Shown here: in pieces, positions 15,557 to 23,946 of the stretch
How positions within the stretch are numbered: the stretch's first letter is position 1
Layout: each line of letters opens with the position of its first letter
Assembly (NCBI GenBank): GCA_050874905.1
Contig: JBNMLP010000019.1
Coordinates: 1 to 55,739 of the forward strand
DNA from: NC2004 sp050874905
GTDB lineage: Bacteria; Bacillota; Clostridia; Lachnospirales; Lachnospiraceae
DNA length: 55,739 bases
Reading direction: 5' to 3'
Notes under the pieces: model-generated
Database searches by the model: none
Seen by the model: only the letters and a program-made list of their open reading frames with translations
Told to the model about the DNA's origin: nothing
Program-made: the position numbers and the translations under genes

Positions 15557-16463
15557 AATCTATCTTCCGTTACAGGGAAGAATCGGAAATCAGTTATTTC
15601 AATATGCATTTGCCAGATCGATACAAAAAAAGATGGGGGTGGGGGCTGTCCTTGTGATGGACGATTCGGAAATTTTGCGATGTGGCTGGGAAAATTCTCT
15701 GCCGTATTATAATCTTCCGGATGTTTCCTATGTACATGAGAATGTAATGGAACAGAATCGGTTTTCCAGACCATGGTTTTTACGGAAAATCTATCGTGGA
15801 CTGACAAGAAATAAGGATTACAGGAAAAAATATGAATGGGAGAAGCGGTTGAGTCCTTTTTTTCAGAAACGTGGCATGTTTTTGTGTGAAAATGGATATT
15901 TGCCGGAACATTGTAATCTTACCGGTCCGGTTTATCTGGATGGTTTTTTTCAATCGCACCATTATTTTGAAGCAATGGATGCGGAGGTAAAGGATTTGCT
16001 GGATGGAAACCAGTTTGCACAACTAGCATCGTATCCTAATATTGATCTGTTGCGGAACCGTAACAGTGTATGTATCAGTGTGAAGGTAGAGCATAACGTA
16101 GGAAGTTCCATGTATGATGTGTGTACGATGCAGTATTGGAAAGAGGCGATTAAATATGTAACCGGGCAGGTAGAAGATCCCCTCTTTTTTATCTGTTCTG
16201 ATAATGTTCCTTATGTATTATCGCATTTGATCGATGCAAATCAGTTTGATTATGTGGAACAGAGCCGGGAATTTCCAGTTCATGTGTCATTGGCTGCGAT
16301 GGCGGAGTGTAAGCATTTTATCATTGGAAATACGACATTTGGCTGGTGGGCGCAGTATCTGAGCCGGAATCCGGAGAAAATTGTGGTGGCACCAAGCCGG
16401 TGGATGGCAGTGGATATGCCGATCGATCTTTATCAGGATGGCTGGCATCTGGTGGAAGTATAG
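15543..16463 (+). CDS. GT11-family (alpha-1,2-fucosyltransferase-like) transferase
   Basis: A 306-residue glycosyltransferase of family 11. Supporting motifs are GRIGNQLFQY (residues 12-21) near the N-terminus and FIIGNTTFGWWAQYL near the C-terminus, the family's start and end signatures. The central HxRRGDY motif that binds GDP-fucose is degenerate here and reads SVKVEHN (~179-185), so fucose as donor is not assured. It overlaps the acyltransferase by 14 bases and is followed 15 bases later by a GT6 gene, which in other organisms acts on fucosylated galactose. That pairing is the main reason to suspect a histo-blood-group-like epitope. Confidence 0.82.
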   Translation: MEQNKIYLPLQGRIGNQLFQYAFARSIQKKMGVGAVLVMDDSEILRCGWENSLPYYNLPDVSYVHENVMEQNRFSRPWFLRKIYRGLTRNKDYRKKYEWEKRLSPFFQKRGMFLCENGYLPEHCNLTGPVYLDGFFQSHHYFEAMDAEVKDLLDGNQFAQLASYPNIDLLRNRNSVCISVKVEHNVGSSMYDVCTMQYWKEAIKYVTGQVEDPLFFICSDNVPYVLSHLIDANQFDYVEQSREFPVHVSLAAMAECKHFIIGNTTFGWWAQYLSRNPEKIVVAPSRWMAVDMPIDLYQDGWHLVEV

Positions 16464-16478
16464 GCAGGAGAGAAGCAG

Positions 16479-17324
16479 ATGAAGAAAATTGGAATACTTT
16501 ATATTTGTACAGGCCCTTATGTTGTTTTTTGGAATGCCTTTTATGAGTCGTTTGAACAGCATTTTCTGCCCGAAACAGAGAAACATTATTTTGTTTTTAC
16601 CGATGCCAAAGAGCTATATGCTGCAAATCATAATGAGCGGATTCATCTGATCATGGTAGAACAGGAGCCGTGGCCACTTCCGACACTGTTAAAGTATCAT
16701 ATATTTTTAAAGCAGGAGAAGCAGCTTTTGAAAATGGATTATTTATACCAGTCAAATGCGAATATCATATGTGAAAAGACAGTAACAGAAGAAATGTTTT
16801 TGCCACAGGAAAAGGATCGACCGTTATTTTTTACGATCCATCCGGGGTATCAGAACGAAAAACCATATCGTCTTCCTTATGAACGGAGAAAGATTTCAAA
16901 GGCGTATGTTCCCTATAACGCAGGGAAACAATATGTATATGGCGCGATGAACGGAGGCACGGCAACGGCATACCTTGAAATGATCAAACAGGTGGAAAAA
17001 CAGATAGAAGAGGATCTGAAAAAGGGGATCATTGCAAAATGGCATGATGAATCCCATATCAACCATTACGCAGCAGGACATCATAACTATAAGATTTTAT
17101 CTCCGGCGTATTGTTATCCTGTAGGAATGGATGTTCCCTATGAACCTTTGATCAGGGGAGTGAGTAAAAAGGCTCAGTTTGATGTTGATGCGCTGAAGGG
17201 AGAGCAGGGTTTAGAGAGAAAAAAGCTTCGTATTGTACTTGGTAAGTGGAAGCGACGATTATGTATCAGAGAGCGGGCAGCCTGGCTGCGTGATTCTATC
17301 ATGCGAAAGAAGATATCATCATGA
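16479..17324 (+). CDS. GT6-family glycosyltransferase (blood-group A/B type)
   Basis: A 281-residue family 6 transferase, related to mammalian blood-group A/B transferases and to bacterial GT6 enzymes. The metal-binding DXD is replaced by N93-A-N95 in YQSNANI, as known for metal-independent bacterial GT6 members. KWHDESHINHY (187-197) is the conserved acceptor and donor site, and GAMNGGTATAYLEM lies upstream. Bacterial GT6 enzymes are usually ~240-280 residues, so it is full length. It would add Gal or GalNAc in alpha-1,3 linkage to a (fucosyl) galactose. The next gene, a flippase, overlaps by 4 bases. Confidence 0.88.
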   Translation: MKKIGILYICTGPYVVFWNAFYESFEQHFLPETEKHYFVFTDAKELYAANHNERIHLIMVEQEPWPLPTLLKYHIFLKQEKQLLKMDYLYQSNANIICEKTVTEEMFLPQEKDRPLFFTIHPGYQNEKPYRLPYERRKISKAYVPYNAGKQYVYGAMNGGTATAYLEMIKQVEKQIEEDLKKGIIAKWHDESHINHYAAGHHNYKILSPAYCYPVGMDVPYEPLIRGVSKKAQFDVDALKGEQGLERKKLRIVLGKWKRRLCIRERAAWLRDSIMRKKISS

Positions 17325-18856
17325 AACAAAACAGACGAGTTACTATGATCAACTTAATTGCGGCATTTGTCACGTTTGCAGTGCAGATACTGATCAGCTT
17401 CTGGCTGTCACCCTTTGTGGTAGGAAAGATTGGCGAAGAGGCACTGGGTTTTTTGAATCTGGCAAATAATTTTGTCTCCTATGCCAGTCTGCTTGCAGTT
17501 GCGATCAATTCCATGGCGTGCAGATATATTTCCGTTTCCTATAATCAGGGGAAAAAGGAAGAGGCACAGAGCTATTTTTCATCGGTTTTATTCTTTAATC
17601 TGGTGCTGTCAGCGGTCATATTGATGGTCTCTCTCTTTTTTATTGGAAGGATCGATCATTTTATAAATGTGTCAGTGGCACTGCTTTCCCAGGTGAAACT
17701 TACGTTCCTGCTTACCTTTTTCAATATGGGATTTTCATTGGTTGGAACTGTTTACACGGCAGCTGCATTTACAACGAATCTGATGCATTATAATTCTTTT
17801 GTGCAGATCATTGCTAACAGTATCAAGAGCGGTGCGATCTTTTTGTTATTCCTTACATTGCCGGCGCGCATTTATTATCTGAGCTTTGCAACATTGCTGG
17901 CGGGGGCGGTTACATTATTTGGAAACTACATGATTACAAAAAAACTGCTCGGTGATTTTTCTGTTTCACGAAAACTGCTTGATGTTTCAAAATTGTTCCA
18001 GCTTGCAAGATCCGGGTTTTGGATCCTTATTTCTAATGTCAGTAATCTTTTGCTAAATGGACTGGATCTGCTTCTTAGTAACTGGTTTGTAAGCCCGGCG
18101 ATCATGGGACGGATCTCTCTTGCCAAACAGATTCCATTTGCACTCAGTAATGCAATAGGAATTTTTTCCAATATTTTTACGTCTGCTTTGACAAAGGTGT
18201 TTGCGAAAGCAGGGGAACGGAGTCTGGTGGATGAAGCGTTGGAGCAGCTTCGGATCCTGGCATTGATTTTTACGGTGCCTTATGCAGGGATCGTGGTGCT
18301 TGGACGTCCATTTCTTACTTTATGGTTAAATCGGCAGACCTCTTATTCTGCCGGGCAATTAGACGAGATCTATATCTTTATGCTGCTGACATTATTCGAT
18401 GTGATCGTCAGTACGTACATGTATAGTCTTCACTCTGTATTTATTGCACTGGATCGCCTGAAGAAATATTCTCTGATCGTATTTATTTCAAGCTGTATCA
18501 GTGTGGGTGTTACTGTGATACTGCTTAAGATAACGCCACTTGGAGGATATGCGGTGACTGGTGTGAGCACTGTGGTATTGAGTGTGACAAATGGTGTGTT
18601 GATCCCTCTTTTAGCAGCAGAACTTTTAAATTTGCCCAAAACGTTTTTCTTAAAAAAAGAACTACGATCATGGGGGCTGTTTGGAATCCTTTGCATGCTG
18701 TTTGCCGGCATCTGTCAATTTTTTGTTCTGCAGAACTGGGGAAGTTTTATGATGGCTGTTTTGATCTGCGCAGTGGCAGGCTATATTATTTCCTTTATTG
18801 TTCTTCTAAAGAAAACGGAACGGAAGCAATTGTTCGCCCTTCTAAAACGAAATTAA
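17321..18856 (+). CDS. Wzx-type polysaccharide flippase
   Basis: A 511-residue membrane protein with about 12-14 predicted hydrophobic segments and no soluble domain, of the MATE/MVF-like oligosaccharide flippase superfamily. It would move the lipid-linked repeat unit across the cytoplasmic membrane. It overlaps the GT6 gene by 4 bases (ATGA) and stands just before the VanZ-like and polymerase genes, a typical Wzx place in a Wzx/Wzy cluster. Family identity rests on topology and context rather than a sharp motif. Confidence 0.8.
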   Translation: MKQNRRVTMINLIAAFVTFAVQILISFWLSPFVVGKIGEEALGFLNLANNFVSYASLLAVAINSMACRYISVSYNQGKKEEAQSYFSSVLFFNLVLSAVILMVSLFFIGRIDHFINVSVALLSQVKLTFLLTFFNMGFSLVGTVYTAAAFTTNLMHYNSFVQIIANSIKSGAIFLLFLTLPARIYYLSFATLLAGAVTLFGNYMITKKLLGDFSVSRKLLDVSKLFQLARSGFWILISNVSNLLLNGLDLLLSNWFVSPAIMGRISLAKQIPFALSNAIGIFSNIFTSALTKVFAKAGERSLVDEALEQLRILALIFTVPYAGIVVLGRPFLTLWLNRQTSYSAGQLDEIYIFMLLTLFDVIVSTYMYSLHSVFIALDRLKKYSLIVFISSCISVGVTVILLKITPLGGYAVTGVSTVVLSVTNGVLIPLLAAELLNLPKTFFLKKELRSWGLFGILCMLFAGICQFFVLQNWGSFMMAVLICAVAGYIISFIVLLKKTERKQLFALLKRN

Positions 18857-18872
18857 AGGAGCTTTTTTGTCT

Positions 18873-19394
18873 ATGACATTTTACTGGATACAAAATCATT
18901 ATATTTCCATTTTGGTCTTTGGACTGGTTTCCTTCGTTCTGCTTTCTATTCTGGAACGGGTGACCGGAAAACGATGGCTGTGGGTTGTATGTGCAGTATT
19001 GGTGAGTATTGTTTATGTGCTGGCACTTTACACGGTGACATTAAAGGAACGCATACCGGATGGAAATTACCACTACAATCTGACTCTGTTCTGGTCTTAC
19101 CGGGAGATCATAAAGAATCATGACACATTTCTCCTACAGGAAAACATTCAGAATGTTGCGGTATTTATCCCGCTTGGGGTATTGCTTTGTGAATCATTCA
19201 AATACCGGATCAAATGGTATCAGGCAGTGTTGACCGGAGCAGTGATCAGCCTTGTGATTGAATTGACGCAGCTTTTGACGACGATGGGACTGTTTGAGTT
19301 TGATGATATTTTTCATAACACGCTTGGAACGATGCTTGGTTTTTTCTTTGCGAGAGCCGTGCAGAAGGTATTGGGCGTCACATGCGCAGACTGA
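18873..19394 (+). CDS. VanZ-like membrane protein
   Basis: A ~173-residue protein with four to five hydrophobic helices. The VanZ-like features are NVAVFIPLGVLLCE, VIELTQLLTTMGLFEFDDIFHNTLGTMLGF and the preceding LTLFWSY region. VanZ confers low-level teicoplanin resistance in enterococci, but the function of most homologues is unknown. The start is ATG 18873 with AAAGGAG upstream; a TTG at 18867 is only 5 bases from it. The stop lies in the loop of a strong terminator. Confidence 0.85.
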   Translation: MTFYWIQNHYISILVFGLVSFVLLSILERVTGKRWLWVVCAVLVSIVYVLALYTVTLKERIPDGNYHYNLTLFWSYREIIKNHDTFLLQENIQNVAVFIPLGVLLCESFKYRIKWYQAVLTGAVISLVIELTQLLTTMGLFEFDDIFHNTLGTMLGFFFARAVQKVLGVTCAD

Positions 19395-19408
19395 GGTCTG
19401 CGTTTTTT
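19385..19408 (+). terminator. Intrinsic terminator of the polysaccharide operon
   Basis: CGCAGAC (19385-19391) and GTCTGCG (19396-19402) form a perfect 7-bp stem with a TGAG loop, followed by TTTTTT. The VanZ-like stop codon lies within it. Confidence 0.85.
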
Positions 19409-19438
19409 ATGTGAAATTAAAGTGTGATAGGTAAATAG

Positions 19439-19467
19439 TTGCGGTTTTTGTCAAAAATAGGTATAAT
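19439..19467 (+). promoter_or_regulatory. Promoter of the tandem polymerase/ligase genes
   Basis: The -10 box TATAAT (19462-19467) follows a weak -35 TTGCGG (19439-19444) at 17 bases. A strong AAGGAGG lies 5 bases before ATG 19498. Together with the terminator just upstream this defines a new transcription unit. Confidence 0.5.
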
Positions 19468-19497
19468 ATTATTATCTATGTTTATAAGGAGGATATC

Positions 19498-21033
19498 ATG
19501 AAAGCAAATCGTGTGACCACGGGGGAGACATTGGGAGACATTATTGCGAAATTGGCATTGTTTTTGATCATGATCGGGTTGCCCATTTATATGGATAAGA
19601 ATTTTTATACGGCGTTGATCGGTGCAAAGGCACATTGTTATAGTATGATCGCAGTCGTGTTGCTTCTTGCGTTACTTGGCTACTTGTTATATGGCATTTT
19701 CAGTAAGGAGATTTTTTCATTAAAGGATAGTCCGGTATTAAAAAAGCCGGTGCTTTTGGATCTTGCAATCGTAGTATTTGCCGCTTCCATCCTGATTTCT
19801 TTTGTGGAATCTTCTGATAAGACAGCATGTTTTTGGGGGACGAACGGATTTCGTTGTGGTACGTTTATGGCGGGAACACTGTTTTTGTTTTATTTTGTGT
19901 TTTCCTTTACGATGCGTGCCAACCGTAAAACCTGGGATATGATCTTTGTTGTGGCTGATATCATCTGTGTATGGATCCTGTTAAATTCTGTTTCCGTTGA
20001 TATTTTAAATATGCATGCGCAGATCGTGGATTATCAGTATTTTGAGTATTTTGCCAGTCTGGGACAAATGGATAGTGTAACGGCCTATCTGTGTCTGATG
20101 ATCCCGGTCGGCATTGTTTTTTTCTTACATGCCAAAAAAAGAGAGGATTACCTGTTTTACGGCATATTTGTTGCGTTGGGACTCGGTTCTATGTTTGCGA
20201 TACAGACTGACGGAATCTATTTCGGTGTTGCGTTTTGCGGCGTATTTTTACTTCCTTATATTTTTGAAACATACGAGCGGGTGCGGAATACGCTGTTTTT
20301 AGGTGTTATTGCTGGTGCAGATCTTACGGTTTTAAGTTTTTTACATCTTCTGGTGCCGGATCGGATGAAGCAGGGAGATGGTGTATCGCTGTTTCTGATC
20401 AGACACTGGCTTGGTGCAGTACTGCTTGTTTTGTGTCTGGCATTCCTTTTCCTGTTTCAGAAAAAGGGAAAGACGGTATCGCAGAAGGTGTTTCGGGTAC
20501 TTGGACGGATCGGTTCTGCTTTAATGATCCTGCTTCTTTTGGGATTTGCTGTATTTAGTGCAATGAATTTTGATGAGAGATGGGGAAATGGACGTGGTGC
20601 AATCTGGAGTGCCAGTGTGACAATGTTTTCTGATATGTCTGCGTTCCGCAAGCTGTTTGGATATGGTCTGGAAATGATCCGGGATCAGTTGACTCCGATC
20701 GTAAATTGGGGGCTTGGAGTGTCCAATTCGCATAATAATGTATTAGAAGTGCTTCTTTGTCTCGGCATTTTTGGACTGATTGCTTACTTTTTTGTATGGG
20801 CTGCTATTGTTATTCCGTTTCTGCGCAGAAAGAAGCAGCCACTCTCCGTGGAAGCAGTTGCTTATTTTATGGCACTGGTTGCTTATTTTGGACAGTCGAT
20901 CGTAGGAAATCCATACTCGTTGACGATTCCAATGGTTGGCATGATGGTGATCTTATATCGCAGTGAAATGTGTCATGTGGTACGGAAAAGTTATGCTGAA
21001 CAGTCAAGATCCCGCAAAAAGAAACGCAGATAA
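19498..21033 (+). CDS. O-antigen polymerase/ligase-like membrane protein A
   Basis: A 511-residue protein with about 11-12 hydrophobic helices. The C-terminal half carries the WaaL/Wzy-type signature region: a loop with GYGLEMIRDQ, SNSHNNVLEVLL and LGIFGLIAYFFVW. Such proteins polymerise or ligate glycan repeat units. It is a close paralogue of the next gene, sharing spaced stretches such as VTAYLCL and IQTDG. The pair forms its own unit behind the main cluster. A role in polymerising the flipped repeat unit is likely; which of the two does so cannot be told. Confidence 0.8.
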   Translation: MKANRVTTGETLGDIIAKLALFLIMIGLPIYMDKNFYTALIGAKAHCYSMIAVVLLLALLGYLLYGIFSKEIFSLKDSPVLKKPVLLDLAIVVFAASILISFVESSDKTACFWGTNGFRCGTFMAGTLFLFYFVFSFTMRANRKTWDMIFVVADIICVWILLNSVSVDILNMHAQIVDYQYFEYFASLGQMDSVTAYLCLMIPVGIVFFLHAKKREDYLFYGIFVALGLGSMFAIQTDGIYFGVAFCGVFLLPYIFETYERVRNTLFLGVIAGADLTVLSFLHLLVPDRMKQGDGVSLFLIRHWLGAVLLVLCLAFLFLFQKKGKTVSQKVFRVLGRIGSALMILLLLGFAVFSAMNFDERWGNGRGAIWSASVTMFSDMSAFRKLFGYGLEMIRDQLTPIVNWGLGVSNSHNNVLEVLLCLGIFGLIAYFFVWAAIVIPFLRRKKQPLSVEAVAYFMALVAYFGQSIVGNPYSLTIPMVGMMVILYRSEMCHVVRKSYAEQSRSRKKKRR

Positions 21034-21059
21034 TGGGAAAAAGAAAAGAGGTTTTTGTG

Positions 21060-22625
21060 ATGCAACAGGAAAAACAAAAGAAAGCGGGGCAGATCTACTG
21101 GCTGGTTTCTATGCTGGTTCTGCTTTCTATTTTCATTCTTCTTCCGGCATTTTCCTATGGCAATTTCTATAAGAATAGTATGATTGCAAAAAGTAATTGC
21201 TATAATGTGATCGGAGGACTAGGCTTTGCAGGAATTTTTGTAACGCTGCTTTATAATCTTGTTCATGGAAAATACAGCAAGGGGATCCAAAAGCCGGTAT
21301 GCAATCTGCTCGATGGCTCACTGCTGCTTTTTGGACTGGTGACAGCAGTTTCCTTGTTGTTTACAACAGATCCGATCCTTTGCTTATCCGGTAAGCTTGG
21401 CAATTGTGTCGGAACATACATGGTATTATCACTGATCATTTTGTTTTACTTTGTGTCACGGGGGTATGATTCCAAACGTTTTATTGGCAGAAGAGTGTTT
21501 TCTATCTGTGCCGGAATAATGTATCTTTGGATTGTTTGCAATGCCTTTCATCTGGATCTGTTTTTTACGCATGCCAAATTAAAGGAGACAGAGTTTTTTC
21601 ACTATCTTGGTGGTCTTGGTGAGATTCCGGCTGTGACTGCATATCTTTGTCTGACCATCCCGTTTTTGTGGGTATATATGGTAAATGAAACAGAGCGGAA
21701 GAATATTTTGGTGGATGCAGTGCTTCTCTTTTTCGGACTGCTGGCATTCTTTTTGATCCAGACAGATGGTTTGTGGCTGGGCGCAATGGTATTTGCCCTG
21801 TTTGCAATTCCTTATATGTTTGGCAGTATGCTGCGGCTGATCAGAAGCTTTTACGTCTTTTTGGAAGCCGGAGTGGTGCTTTGCCTGCTCAGCATTGTGA
21901 GACTGATTCCGGGAATTTCCATGATAAAAGATACCGGATGGTCGGTGGTTTTGGTGAAATACTGGATCGGTGTGCCGCTGGTGCTCCTTTCCCTGTTTGC
22001 ACTCTGGCTGTTTAAATGCAAAAAAGTATTTATTACGAAAAAGCTTAGAAAGCGCGTGGCGGTTGCAGGAAGCCTTCTGGTTCTGGCAGTATTGTTTGTT
22101 TATGTGATCTACTCAATCCTGCATTTTTCGGATCTGTGGGGCGCATTTAAGGGACGCAGATTTACTTCTGCCGTGAAGCTCTGGCAGACTTATCCGGTCG
22201 GAAATAAACTGTTCGGACTAGGAACGGAAATGTTTTCGGAATATTTGTCTGCTTTCTTCAGTATGGGACTGATCACGATCGTCAACTGTCACAATAATGT
22301 GTTGAACTGTCTGTTAAGTCTTGGAGTGTTTGGTGTGATCGCATATTTTCTGGTATGGATGGCACTGATCCTGCCATACTTTGGAAAGAAACGTGAGAAG
22401 TGGTCTCATGAGCGGATGGCTTGCTTTTTAAGTCTGGTGGCTTATCTGGGACAGTCCTTTTTGGGTGATCCGTATCCTTCGACGATCCCTATGCTTTTTA
22501 TGGTAGCTGCGATCTATCAGAATCAGGCACTTGTGCAGAAGAAAAGGGATTGGGCAAAAAAGGATGCTGAGCGCAAAGAGCAGATGAAGAGTTTTCACCG
22601 TTCAGTAGGATATAAAGAGGGATGA
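21060..22625 (+). CDS. O-antigen polymerase/ligase-like membrane protein B
   Basis: About 521 residues, with the same topology as the previous protein and the same C-terminal features (GLGTEMFSEYL, NCHNNVLNCLL, LGVFGVIAYFLVW). The long version starting at 21033 lacks a ribosome site; AAAGAGG (21045-21051) fits ATG 21060. The tandem arrangement and shared motifs show an old gene duplication. The basic C-terminal tail lies in the cytosol by topology. It is followed one base later by the CLC gene, so cotranscription is likely. Confidence 0.8.
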   Translation: MQQEKQKKAGQIYWLVSMLVLLSIFILLPAFSYGNFYKNSMIAKSNCYNVIGGLGFAGIFVTLLYNLVHGKYSKGIQKPVCNLLDGSLLLFGLVTAVSLLFTTDPILCLSGKLGNCVGTYMVLSLIILFYFVSRGYDSKRFIGRRVFSICAGIMYLWIVCNAFHLDLFFTHAKLKETEFFHYLGGLGEIPAVTAYLCLTIPFLWVYMVNETERKNILVDAVLLFFGLLAFFLIQTDGLWLGAMVFALFAIPYMFGSMLRLIRSFYVFLEAGVVLCLLSIVRLIPGISMIKDTGWSVVLVKYWIGVPLVLLSLFALWLFKCKKVFITKKLRKRVAVAGSLLVLAVLFVYVIYSILHFSDLWGAFKGRRFTSAVKLWQTYPVGNKLFGLGTEMFSEYLSAFFSMGLITIVNCHNNVLNCLLSLGVFGVIAYFLVWMALILPYFGKKREKWSHERMACFLSLVAYLGQSFLGDPYPSTIPMLFMVAAIYQNQALVQKKRDWAKKDAERKEQMKSFHRSVGYKEG

Positions 22626-22626
22626 A

Positions 22627-23946
22627 ATGAGTACAAGAAATCGTTTCTTAAGTTATGGAAAGCATTTATTTGACAATATTGTGACATTCTTCAAGTGGAT
22701 GGCAATCTCAATCGTGGTAGGAGTTGTGGTTGGCCTTGTTGGTGTTAGCTTCTATAAGGTGCTTGCACTTGCGGGGGGGCTTCGGGAAAATACCCCGTGG
22801 TTGTTATATTTTCTGCCCATCGGTGGCGTGGTGATCGCATTTTTGTACCGCTACTGGATGAAACAGAAGGACAAGGGGACCAATCTGGTTCTGGCGGCGA
22901 TCGCTTCCGGAGAGGAGATCACACCGAAACTTGCTCCACTGATCTATGTGGCGACTGTCATTACGCATTTGTTTGGCGGTTCTGCCGGAAGAGAGGGAGC
23001 TGCCTTTCAGATCGGTGGCTGTATTGGTAATTTGATCGGACGGTTTGTAAGGCTTGACGAAACTGACAAACACACGATCATTATGTGTGGTATGAGTGCC
23101 GGATTTTCTGCATTGTTTGGAACTCCGATGGCGGCAGCATTTTTTGCAATGGAGATCATCAGTGTGGGAGTGATGTACTATGGAGCGTTGGTTCCGTGTG
23201 TCGTATCGTCTTTTGTCAGTGTTACGGTAGCCGGGCATTTTCATGTAGAAAAGGTCCGATTTCTGGTTTCGGAGGTGCCGGGCTATACTCCAAAGCCTGT
23301 GGCGCAGATCTTACTCCTTGCAGTGCTTTGTGCGCTGATCAGTGGTGTGTTTTGTTATCTGCTCCATAAAAGCGGACGGATCTATCGGGAACATTTGAAA
23401 AATCCTTTTCTGCGTGTGATCGTGGGATCCGTGTTAGTGATCCTTGTGACGATGTTACTGGGAACACGGGATTATAATGGTGATGGTATGTGGATCATAA
23501 GAAACTGTTTTACCGGAGAGAAGGTTGCATTATTTGCTTTTTTCTGGAAAATGATCTTGACAGCACTGACATTGGGTGCCGGATTCAAGGGTGGTGAAAT
23601 TGTTCCGAGTCTGTTTGTTGGGGCAACCTTTGGTCATACTTTTGGTGTGCTGTTTCATTTTTCTCCGGGATTTTGCGCTGCGGTCGGGATGATCGGGGTG
23701 TTTTGTGGTGTGACCAATTGTCCGGTTACCTCGTTGTTACTGGCATTTGAAATGTTTGGTTACCGGGGAGCATCTTATATGATCCTTGCGGTAGCGATCA
23801 GTTATATGTTGTCCGGCTACTATGGTCTGTATGATTCACAAAAGATCATGTATTCAAAGATGAAGACGAGTTATGTCAACCGTCGTGTCAATAATCATGC
23901 AAAGAACGAAGAAATGAAGAAGAACCAGGAGGGATCGGTGCGATGA
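22627..23946 (+). CDS. CLC-family anion/proton antiporter, CLC-F-like
   Basis: A 439-residue membrane protein of the CLC chloride-channel superfamily. The gating glutamate is E123 in GGSAGREGAAFQIG, and GAGFKGGEIVPSLF is the second filter motif. The GSGIP serine motif of chloride CLCs is missing; the equivalent region reads KGTNLVLAAI, and THLFGGSAGREG follows. From memory this is the pattern of the fluoride-exporting CLC-F subfamily. It could therefore protect against fluoride by exchanging it for protons. No fluoride riboswitch is seen; the gene is embedded in the unit begun by the polymerase genes and overlaps the lysozyme gene by 4 bases. Confidence 0.85.
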   Translation: MSTRNRFLSYGKHLFDNIVTFFKWMAISIVVGVVVGLVGVSFYKVLALAGGLRENTPWLLYFLPIGGVVIAFLYRYWMKQKDKGTNLVLAAIASGEEITPKLAPLIYVATVITHLFGGSAGREGAAFQIGGCIGNLIGRFVRLDETDKHTIIMCGMSAGFSALFGTPMAAAFFAMEIISVGVMYYGALVPCVVSSFVSVTVAGHFHVEKVRFLVSEVPGYTPKPVAQILLLAVLCALISGVFCYLLHKSGRIYREHLKNPFLRVIVGSVLVILVTMLLGTRDYNGDGMWIIRNCFTGEKVALFAFFWKMILTALTLGAGFKGGEIVPSLFVGATFGHTFGVLFHFSPGFCAAVGMIGVFCGVTNCPVTSLLLAFEMFGYRGASYMILAVAISYMLSGYYGLYDSQKIMYSKMKTSYVNRRVNNHAKNEEMKKNQEGSVR

